Assembly (NCBI GenBank): GCA_902464035.1
Contig: CABQHT010000036.1
Coordinates: forward strand, 1 to 20,326
Direction of reading: 5' to 3'
From: an uncultured Collinsella sp.
GTDB lineage: Bacteria > Actinomycetota > Coriobacteriia > Coriobacteriales > Coriobacteriaceae
Length of the DNA: 20,326 bases
The position numbers were made by a program, and so were the translations under genes. Positions 7,681 to 14,593 of this stretch are shown here, in pieces (position 1 is the first letter of the stretch; every line of letters starts with the position of its first letter). Under the pieces are notes generated by a model that saw nothing but the letters and a program-made list of their open reading frames with translations, did no database searches and was not told where the DNA came from.

Positions 7681-10389
7681 CTAAAAACCAAAGTCAGCAA
7701 CAGGGGCAAACGAAACAGCGATGGTGTACGTCTCGCGCCAAACGATCTTGCCCGTCTCGCGCTCGCGGCAGACCAGATAGTACGGACCCTTGGCCGAGAA
7801 TCCATCCGCTGCACGCAGCGCAAACTTGGCATGCACTACGCGCTCTTGCGAATTAACAGAAGTCTTGTTGGCATGCGCCTTGACCGTATCGCTCACCTCG
7901 TTGCCGCTTGCGTCGGTAAACACCAGCTCATACTCGCACGGCAAGACCTTGCCTTGGGCGGGTTCTTCCTGGATCAAGTTGACCGAGAAGAGCGAGTTGG
8001 TCACTCGGCGTCCCTCGCTTAGCACGCGCAGCGTCGCCACGCGCGTATCGACAAAGTCCTTGGAACCCGAGCGCGCACGCCAAAATCCGATAACGGGCAC
8101 GCAAAGCTCCTGCAGGCTCATGCCGCCGTGGACGTAGTTGTTAGTGCCGCCGGGACGCTTGAAGTGCACGTTCTCGCGCGGGGCAAATCCCTCAAAACCG
8201 GCACCTAAACGTCCCATGCCAACATTAACAAACACCTCGCATGCCTCTTCCGAAAGCTTGGCCACGGCCTCGTTGGGCACCACCAGATGACGCTTGCCGT
8301 GCATGACAGGAGCGTCAAGGAAGGGTAGGTCTGGCTTGCCGAGCATCTGGCACTCGTTGAGCTCACGACGCGTGTAGATGAAGCCGTGATCCGCCGTTAT
8401 AACAACACGCGCGCCCGGGGCGTCGGTGCACACGCGGCGCGCCAACGCGGCAAGTTCCTCCACGGTGTCCGCGCAGGCATCGAAAACGTCATCCTGCGTA
8501 GCTGCCTTCTCGCCCGTGGCGTCGATCTTGTTGTGGTAGAGATAAACGAGCCTGGAGTCTTTGAGCAGCGCTTTGCGCTCGGTTCCCGCCATGTTGAGGT
8601 ATGCGCTCGAGCGCAAAGCGCGGGCCGTGGGCTCAACGTGGGTAAGTACGGCCTCGCGCTGCGGAGTCGTCGCAGTGGGCATGCCGTCAGCCAACACAAA
8701 CGCGCCATCCTCTGCAAGCTCAAGCACCTGGTGCGGCAGCAGCGCAGGCATGCCCACCTCGGTAATGGAGGGAAAGACCGCCTGCATGCTAGAAACCTTG
8801 ACGTTGCCGCCGCGTTCGCGCTCGAGCAGCGCCGCAACGTCGCGGGCAACCTCATAGCGCAGCGCATCGCTCACGATAACGACCGTTGTTTTGGCAGAAC
8901 CCACAAAGGCGGGCAGCACATGCCAGTAAAACTCATCCTGCCGTGCGGGACCATCGATGTAGCCGCAATCGGCCCACTCCCCTTGCGCAGCAGCCGCCCA
9001 GCAGGCATTGGCATCCGCCAAGAACCAGTTGCTGTAGAGATTCTCCGCCCAGTCCGCCACGGCGCGGGCAGGTTCCTCGAGCGCATCGCACTCGACGGAG
9101 CGTGCCCGCAGATACGCGGTGCACATATGGCGATAGGCAGCGTCCATGGCATACCAATCGGACGAATAGGCATCCCACACCTGCTGGGACTGCGCCAGAT
9201 GGAACCCGCCCGCGTGCGTCTGCCTAAACGCGCACATATCGGCCACAGCGACAAGCAGGTCAAAGTAGCTCTCGACACGACGGTACCAGCTTAGGTCGCA
9301 GCGACGCGCCACAAAGGCACGCGCATCCTCAACACGGTCTGCACCTTGCGCAAACGAGCAGAACAGCTGCGAGAGCACAGCCTCATTGACGCACGGAAAC
9401 ACATCAAGCGAGGTCAGCACATCGATCGGCAGAGCCTCAAACCGCACAAAGAGCCCGCGGGCATCCTCCACCAAACGACAGATCTCAAATAGGTCCTCGC
9501 TCGACGCCTGGGTATCGGCGGCCTGGTCCCACGTGCGCACCGCCTCAAGGCAATAGGGGCCGTAGGCGGGAGCCACATAGCTTTCGAGTCCCTTGAGCGC
9601 TCCCTCGGAAAGCGCGGTAGACGCCGCTGTAAGGAGCACATGAGATGAAAGCATAAGCAATGAGTCGCGCTCATACAGCGGTCCCTCAAACCCATAGCAG
9701 CGAAGCATAAAGGCAGAGAGCACATCGCGCACGCAGTACTTGTCCATCAACTCGGCCAGCGCCTCGGGACCCTCGTGCAGCAGCATGGTCATACAGCCAC
9801 GCAGCACAAACGCGGGGCGCGCGTCACCAAGCTCTTTACCGCCAAAAATCACCGTAAGGATGCCGAGTTCGATATCGGATGCGCCCGAGGCATGCGGAAC
9901 ACACGCGGCAAACTTAGCGCAGCGGGTCTTGGCATCAAAGAACGCCTTGTGCTCGCGCAGGCTCTCGCGCACGGCGTCGATATTCTCGATGCCCAGCTGG
10001 TCGGCCAAAAGCGAAAGATAGTCAGCCTGGAACTGATCGGCATACAGCTCAACATCGGCAAGCCAATCACCCTCAAGCCTGCCGCGCGGGCAACGGCGAT
10101 ACAGCAAGATATCGCTCGCAAGGTCATCGCGGTTGATGAGCTTCTTGACGGCAAACATACGGCCCTCGCAGGCCTCAACAAAGCGCACCGGGCGCTCAAA
10201 GTCACCGTGAGCAGACATTACGCCGGCATCGGCCCCCACGCCGTCGAAACCCTCGGCAGCCAATCGCTCAAACTCAGGAGCAAACTCGCCGTCCGCATCG
10301 TGCCAAACCACAACACGGCGCGGCGCACATGCGGACAACGGCTGCAAAAACCGCAGCTTGAGCTGTTCTTCTACATCGATCTTGGGCAT
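7681..10389 (-). CDS. pglZ: BREX-1 phosphatase-like protein PglZ (type A)
   Basis: This 902-aa protein is the PglZ core component. The central part carries the alkaline-phosphatase-superfamily nucleophile region VVIVSDALRYE (503-513) and the later metal-ligand motif VITADHGFIYTRREL (near 664), both hallmark PglZ features. The N-terminus (KIDVEEQLKLRF, then RRVVVWHDADGEF) is also typical of BREX-1 PglZ. Its biochemical role in phage exclusion is not settled. It is expected to be cytosolic and to work with BrxC and PglX. The ATG at 10387-10389 follows an AAGGAT site, and the gene starts 23 bases after the PglX C-terminal gene ends. Its stop TAG lies inside the brxL ribosome site, which implies translational coupling to brxL. 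Confidence 0.95.
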   Translation of the reverse strand: MPKIDVEEQLKLRFLQPLSACAPRRVVVWHDADGEFAPEFERLAAEGFDGVGADAGVMSAHGDFERPVRFVEACEGRMFAVKKLINRDDLASDILLYRRCPRGRLEGDWLADVELYADQFQADYLSLLADQLGIENIDAVRESLREHKAFFDAKTRCAKFAACVPHASGASDIELGILTVIFGGKELGDARPAFVLRGCMTMLLHEGPEALAELMDKYCVRDVLSAFMLRCYGFEGPLYERDSLLMLSSHVLLTAASTALSEGALKGLESYVAPAYGPYCLEAVRTWDQAADTQASSEDLFEICRLVEDARGLFVRFEALPIDVLTSLDVFPCVNEAVLSQLFCSFAQGADRVEDARAFVARRCDLSWYRRVESYFDLLVAVADMCAFRQTHAGGFHLAQSQQVWDAYSSDWYAMDAAYRHMCTAYLRARSVECDALEEPARAVADWAENLYSNWFLADANACWAAAAQGEWADCGYIDGPARQDEFYWHVLPAFVGSAKTTVVIVSDALRYEVARDVAALLERERGGNVKVSSMQAVFPSITEVGMPALLPHQVLELAEDGAFVLADGMPTATTPQREAVLTHVEPTARALRSSAYLNMAGTERKALLKDSRLVYLYHNKIDATGEKAATQDDVFDACADTVEELAALARRVCTDAPGARVVITADHGFIYTRRELNECQMLGKPDLPFLDAPVMHGKRHLVVPNEAVAKLSEEACEVFVNVGMGRLGAGFEGFAPRENVHFKRPGGTNNYVHGGMSLQELCVPVIGFWRARSGSKDFVDTRVATLRVLSEGRRVTNSLFSVNLIQEEPAQGKVLPCEYELVFTDASGNEVSDTVKAHANKTSVNSQERVVHAKFALRAADGFSAKGPYYLVCRERETGKIVWRETYTIAVSFAPVADFGF

Positions 10390-10412
10390 GAATATCCTTA
10401 CCGTATCTGCAG

Positions 10413-11381
10413 TTACTTAATCTTCGCCAGCACATCCTGAAACTTGGCGTAGTTGACCTTGACGCCGTCATCCAGGTCGATCTTAATCATCTGGTCTGCC
10501 AAGTGGTGCAGTTTCTCCTCGTAGGCAATGGTCTCTTTGAGTTGGTCGTTGAGCTTTTTGACACGCTTATCCAAACGCACGCGCTCGCCGCGCTCGGCAC
10601 CAGCAAGGGCATCGTTGGCATAGCCGATCTGGGCACGGTAGCGCTCCTGCTGCTCATGCACATAGTCGGTGCGGATGCGAGCCAACAGGTCAGGCTGATA
10701 ACGATGCATGTAAACAAGGCACTTGAAGCCGTTCTTCTTGCCGCTGTCGAACAGCCAGTAGATAGGGCGCTTCTTATAGGTCTGGCAGTGGTCCTTAAAG
10801 AAGTCCTTCAAAAAGTAGGTGCGAATCACCTCACGCGAGCTGCCCTTGCCGCCGAGCGCCTCGGCAATAAAGGCCAGGTTCTGCTCGAGTGTCTCCTCGC
10901 CGTACACGGTGCGCACAAAGTCGATAAAGTAGCGCACGATGTCGTCGTCAAAGTACTCGTCGTCGGTGATGGGAAGCACATTGTCGCTATCGGGCATAAA
11001 GCTCACATGCGCGGGATCGGGCATCTTGGCCAGATAGTCAGAGACCGTGGCGCCCTGATCGGCCAGGACCAGACCGTCCACGTCTAGCGAATAGCGGCCA
11101 AACATGCAGCCCACGGCATAGCTTATGAGCGAGGTGATCTCGTCGCGCTTGGTGCGCACATACTTGTTGCCCTTATAGCTCTCGGGGATCTCATCGGCGA
11201 TGTCGAAGATGCGCGCTACCGACACGTACTTATCCTCGACCTTGATGGGCACCTCGCCCTCCATGTTGTAGATCTTGGCAAAGATTCGGTTGAGCTCTTC
11301 CTCGTTAGCGCGAAGCCGCTCAAAGCGAGCATCAACCTCGGCCTTGCGGGCCTCGTATTTATCGGCCAAAAGCGTTGCCAT
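10413..11381 (-). CDS. Detached C-terminal domain of PglX (322 aa)
   Basis: The protein opens with a helical stretch (LLADKYEARKAEVDARF), then RANEEELNRIFAKIYNMEGEVP, then a VEDKYVSVARIF-like segment, then DEITSLISYAVGCMFGRYSLDVDGL. This series is the conserved C-terminal domain of BREX-1 PglX proteins, which normally follows the SFETSWDF..HPL motif in the same chain. Here that motif ends the upstream 825-aa gene, so this is a clean separate gene and not a ragged fragment. It has its own ATG (11379-11381) and a good GAAAGGCGG ribosome site. An in-frame TAA about 20 codons upstream shows it cannot be read through from the preceding genes. 825 + 322 residues is close to a full PglX length (~1,200). 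It may reassemble in trans with the methyltransferase part. Confidence 0.9.
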   Translation of the reverse strand: MATLLADKYEARKAEVDARFERLRANEEELNRIFAKIYNMEGEVPIKVEDKYVSVARIFDIADEIPESYKGNKYVRTKRDEITSLISYAVGCMFGRYSLDVDGLVLADQGATVSDYLAKMPDPAHVSFMPDSDNVLPITDDEYFDDDIVRYFIDFVRTVYGEETLEQNLAFIAEALGGKGSSREVIRTYFLKDFFKDHCQTYKKRPIYWLFDSGKKNGFKCLVYMHRYQPDLLARIRTDYVHEQQERYRAQIGYANDALAGAERGERVRLDKRVKKLNDQLKETIAYEEKLHHLADQMIKIDLDDGVKVNYAKFQDVLAKIK

Positions 11382-11490
11382 TATGCCGCCTTTCGTTTCC
11401 GTGGGTCTTACGAATAATCGCCGTTTCCGTAGGTCTTGCAGTTACGAAGCAGCCGAGGGGTTTCCTTCGGCATTTTTGCTCCATGCGCGA
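11382..11490. repeat. Repeat-rich junction between the extra gene and the PglX C-terminal gene
   Basis: This 109-base gap packs several repeats. CGTTTCCGTGGGTCTT (11394-11409) is repeated directly, with one mismatch, at 11422-11437. GAATAATCGC (11412-11421) is matched in reverse complement at 11487-11496, where it overlaps the stop of the 178-aa gene. Between the inverted arms lies an 8-pair hairpin (GCCGAGGG 11452-11459 / CCTTCGGC 11464-11471). This density marks the right-hand seam of the AT-rich insert and may be a recombination scar or site. Confidence 0.6.
11452..11477 (+). terminator. Terminator-like hairpin oriented against the operon
   Basis: Eight stem pairs (one G-U) with loop GTTT are followed on the plus strand by A and five T. 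As an intrinsic terminator it would stop plus-strand transcription, antisense to the BREX operon. On the minus strand no T-run follows, so it should not stop the operon. The T-run is short, so activity is uncertain. Confidence 0.35.
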
Positions 11491-12027
11491 TTATTCATTT
11501 GATTTATTTTCTTTCTCGATTTGCCAATTCAAATGATCAATTCTATGACTCGTCAAATGCCCCTTCGGTAAGGCGAAGTTGCAAACAGCAACTCTCTGAC
11601 GGAAAAGATCGGATGCAATTCTGTCGCACACGTCCTTATCCCATTTCTTTTCTTCGAGCATTTCTTCAATTTTCAGCTCAGTCATTCTGATCCGATGCAA
11701 AGTAACTTGTCCGTCCGTGAGGTAATCAAATGATTCCCTGTAAGGCGAAGTCTTCAAATAACGCTCTAATTCCGACCCATCGGACGAATTTTCAAGCTGC
11801 TCAACATACGTTTTCAAAACGTCAAGGTAACGAGATAATTCTTGAACATCCTTTTTAAAATTTTTTCGAATCTCTTTTTGAGTATCAGAATTGTGCGTGA
11901 TTTTATAAACGATATAACTTGAAGCAGCAAGCATTAAAAGGTCATAGGCGAATTGCAGCCAGTCAATTTTGAGGCCGGTAAGAGCAAAACCAACCACAAA
12001 AGGCGGGAAATCGAAGTATGTAATCAT
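11491..12027 (-). CDS. AT-rich hypothetical protein with N-terminal membrane segment, between the two PglX parts
   Basis: This 178-aa protein belongs to no family I recognise. Its N-terminus has one or two hydrophobic segments (FPPFVVGFALTGLKI and LLMLAASSYIVYKI, residues ~8-45). These are followed by a charged, coiled-coil-prone region (EIRKNFKKDVQELSRYLDVL) and a helical C-terminal half ending in a polar tail. This suggests a small membrane-anchored protein with a cytoplasmic helical domain. Composition is strikingly AT-rich: 17 G/C in the 60 bases at 11821-11880. It starts 22 bases after the PglX methyltransferase part ends. The ribosome site is weak (AAAGAC), so it may be poorly translated or coupled to the upstream gene. 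Its place inside a split pglX points to cargo that arrived with a new recognition domain, but a role in defence, immunity or regulation is unproven. Confidence 0.75.
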   Translation of the reverse strand: MITYFDFPPFVVGFALTGLKIDWLQFAYDLLMLAASSYIVYKITHNSDTQKEIRKNFKKDVQELSRYLDVLKTYVEQLENSSDGSELERYLKTSPYRESFDYLTDGQVTLHRIRMTELKIEEMLEEKKWDKDVCDRIASDLFRQRVAVCNFALPKGHLTSHRIDHLNWQIEKENKSNE

Positions 12028-12049
12028 CGGTTTGTCTTTCTATGCACAA

Positions 12050-14527
12050 TTACAACAGAGGATGTCGCTTAAAATCCCAGGAGGTTTCGAACGAATCCCA
12101 GTCAAGCATCGCTTGACTAATTGCAGCACTACAAATCTCTTTAACATCACCGCGATTGATATCCACATCTCCGCAACCAATAGAATTTATAGTTCCAGGG
12201 GGAAAGCTGGTTGACGGGTTAAGCATCTCAAGCTCAAGCGCCACAATTGAAGAATTAAGAAACGCAAGAAGAGCAAGCTGGGAGTCCCCTTTCCCAGACT
12301 GGGAATACGTACACAATCCGCCCATGTTGCTAAGGAACCCAGCTGGGAGATACCTAAACGACAGTCTGCCCGACCCGATTCGATTCCAAGTAATTGCAGG
12401 TTTATATAACTTCGAAATGCCAGTTATTGATGCATGTCCTGTGGCAATCATTTCTGCGCCATTGTTGGCAAAATTGGTGACAACATAGTGGGATCCATAC
12501 CATTTACGGCTTTCGCCAGCCTTTGCAGTAATATGCCATTTCGCTGACAATCTCTTTTTTCTGATATTCGTTTGACATTCGGATACCTCAAACCAGTACT
12601 TCAAAAAGCGATCATTATCACCAGTTTTAATACCTTCGTTTGCAACCGAATAGCGAGTGATTAAATCAGAAAATAAATTGATAAATCTATCGCTGGCCCA
12701 GTAGGCTATGGGGGTGCCGGGGATCTGCTTGAAGGTGTCGGCGCTGCGGCGGTAGAACCAGCCGCAGTCGGGGTTTTGGATGGCCTCAAGCAGCTTGAGA
12801 CGCTTCGCCTCGCTGCCGTTAATGTCGACGAGGCGCACGTAGGCGCCCTTGCATGCAGCGCGGCCGTTGTAGATGACATCGGCGGTTACGTTGACGACCT
12901 CGCCGCCAATGGCGTCGAATGCGCGAGAGCCGAGATGGGCCATGGAAACGATTGTCTTGTTGTCGATAACCTTGGCGCGCATCTTCTCAAAGCTGCCCAG
13001 GAACATCCAACTCTGCATGGTAACCATTGCGGCGTAGCCCTTATCCTCGACAAGGTTAAAACCGCGCTCGATAAAACACGTGCATAGGTCGCTCTTCACG
13101 TCGGGGTAATTCTTCTTGATCCACTTGCTCATGAATGGATTAAAGCTGCTGCTGCCCATATACGGAGGATTCGCAACGGTGCAGGTAAAACGACGGGACA
13201 GCTTCTCGCAGATGGCGGCAGCGCTTTCGAGCTTAGTTTTGGCCGTAGCGGCAAAAAGGTCATCGGAACAACTCGCGGCGGCAGCCTTGAGCTCGTCGAT
13301 CTCGTCCTCTGAGGGATTGAGCAGCGAACCGATCTCGCCCAAATGACTCAGCTCCTCGGCGAGCTTCTTGTTACCCGGCAGCTCGTCCTCCCCTAGCGGG
13401 ATGCTCGAGAGCACGGTAACGTCGGCGCGAACGCCACGCCTAAAGAAGCGACGGTCGTGCTCGCGGGCGCACAAGGCAAGCGCCAGCTCCGCGATCTGTG
13501 CCGCGCGGGAATCGATTTCCATACCTGCAAGGTTTTTAGTAAGAATGAGCTCGGGAATCTCGCGCTCACGATAGCCGCGCTCCTCGTACATATGGAAGAG
13601 CAGCTCAAACGCATAGACCAAGATATGGCCCGAGCCGCATGCGGGGTCGCAGAGGGTTATCTCCTCGGGACTCGAAATGCGAATGAAGTCCTCGTGCTCA
13701 GCATCGGGCTCGATGTAATACTCCATGCGCTCGCGTAGCGAACTCCCCGGGTTGTTGAGCATCCACAGACGGCCGAGTGAGTTCTCGACCATATAGCGCA
13801 CGATCCACTCGGGGGTGAAGAGCTGCGTGGCGGGCGCGATGTCCTCCGCCGCTGCCTTGCGCTTGGACCTGAAGAACTCGTCTTTAACGTCAGCGTTGTA
13901 GTACTGATACATCCAACCCAGAACGGTCACGCCCTCGCGCCAGTCCTCGTCAGCGAGGACGGCGTTGAGCTTGCCCACCACGCCATCGGACATCATGAGG
14001 CCCTGGGGCAGCAGCAGTTCCATGGCTCCGCCCACGCGTTCAAAGACGCCCGGCAGGCAATCGGCAAGCTCCTCGCACTGAGCCACAAACAGGTAACGCC
14101 ACAGCGGTTCATCCAAGCCCGCCATCTTGAGTTCGGCTATGCGATCGGTATCGGCCGTCGTTATTTCCACATCCAGTGCGTTCTCCACGGCCTCGCTGCC
14201 ATGGCTGCCGTCCGCACGACTTAGCATGCGCATACGGCTGGGAAGCCATCCGCGTGCATCCATGAAGCGAATGGCCACGATGCGGTTGAACCAGGTGTAG
14301 GCCGCACGGTCGCGCAGCGCCTCGTGACCCACCTCTGCCTGCATGCGCAGCAGTTCGTCGCGCTGCTCAATCTCAGCCGGACTTAGGGGCAGGCCGTTGA
14401 CGGTCTCGGACCCAACGGGCGCGGGTGCAGGTTCGGTGATGCCGTAGCGCACCATCTGCGCCTCCACGCCTTTGATGAGCTCCGCACGGGCCCAGGTGCA
14501 GAAGCTCTTAAGAGCAGAATCGTTCAT
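12050..14527 (-). CDS. pglX: BREX-1 adenine methyltransferase PglX, methyltransferase and recognition part (lacks C-terminal domain)
   Basis: This 825-aa protein is the BREX site-specific N6-adenine methyltransferase, shorter than the usual ~1,200 aa. In order it shows a helical N-terminal domain, TPEWIVRYMVENSLGRLW (238-255), the SAM-binding motif DPACGSGH (294-301), the catalytic NPPY (453-456), and KQIPGTPIAYWASD (600-613). The target-recognition region opens with EGIKTGDNDRF (631-641), and the chain ends in DWDSFETSWDFKRHPLL (809-825). It stops exactly where family members continue into the C-terminal domain, which is encoded separately at 10413-11381. Codons after about residue 612 are AT-rich (23 G/C in 12541-12600, against 38 in 12721-12780), so the recognition half is probably imported. 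The ATG follows an AAAGG site. It lies 66 bases after brxC, with a strong hairpin between. Confidence 0.94.
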   Translation of the reverse strand: MNDSALKSFCTWARAELIKGVEAQMVRYGITEPAPAPVGSETVNGLPLSPAEIEQRDELLRMQAEVGHEALRDRAAYTWFNRIVAIRFMDARGWLPSRMRMLSRADGSHGSEAVENALDVEITTADTDRIAELKMAGLDEPLWRYLFVAQCEELADCLPGVFERVGGAMELLLPQGLMMSDGVVGKLNAVLADEDWREGVTVLGWMYQYYNADVKDEFFRSKRKAAAEDIAPATQLFTPEWIVRYMVENSLGRLWMLNNPGSSLRERMEYYIEPDAEHEDFIRISSPEEITLCDPACGSGHILVYAFELLFHMYEERGYREREIPELILTKNLAGMEIDSRAAQIAELALALCAREHDRRFFRRGVRADVTVLSSIPLGEDELPGNKKLAEELSHLGEIGSLLNPSEDEIDELKAAAASCSDDLFAATAKTKLESAAAICEKLSRRFTCTVANPPYMGSSSFNPFMSKWIKKNYPDVKSDLCTCFIERGFNLVEDKGYAAMVTMQSWMFLGSFEKMRAKVIDNKTIVSMAHLGSRAFDAIGGEVVNVTADVIYNGRAACKGAYVRLVDINGSEAKRLKLLEAIQNPDCGWFYRRSADTFKQIPGTPIAYWASDRFINLFSDLITRYSVANEGIKTGDNDRFLKYWFEVSECQTNIRKKRLSAKWHITAKAGESRKWYGSHYVVTNFANNGAEMIATGHASITGISKLYKPAITWNRIGSGRLSFRYLPAGFLSNMGGLCTYSQSGKGDSQLALLAFLNSSIVALELEMLNPSTSFPPGTINSIGCGDVDINRGDVKEICSAAISQAMLDWDSFETSWDFKRHPLL

Positions 14528-14554
14528 GGTTGATGAGCCTTTCTAAACGCCATA

Positions 14555-14586
14555 AGCCACCGGTGCGCGCTTTGGCACCGGTGGCT
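14555..14586 (-). promoter_or_regulatory. Perfect 12-bp hairpin between brxC and pglX
   Basis: AGCCACCGGTGC (14555-14566) pairs perfectly with GCACCGGTGGCT (14575-14586) around an eight-base loop. It occupies half of the 66-base gap between the brxC stop and the pglX start. On the operon strand it is followed by TATGGCGTTTAG, not a T-run, so full intrinsic termination is unlikely. Partial attenuation, a processing site, or protection of the brxABC message are plausible ways to set the relative level of the methyltransferase. The position and perfect GC-rich stem make chance unlikely. Confidence 0.7.
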
Positions 14587-14593
14587 CCGCGGG

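Noticed and set aside
11452..11477. Terminator of the BREX operon within the split pglX
   Set aside because: The T-run follows the hairpin on the plus strand only. On the operon strand there is no T-run, so it should not stop transcription into the PglX C-terminal gene and pglZ.
10413..12052. Interpretation of the PglX C-terminal gene as a frameshifted pseudogene
   Set aside because: The two parts are separated by more than 600 bases holding another gene, not by a one-base shift. The downstream part starts at a domain border with a good ribosome site and has an intact frame to its end.
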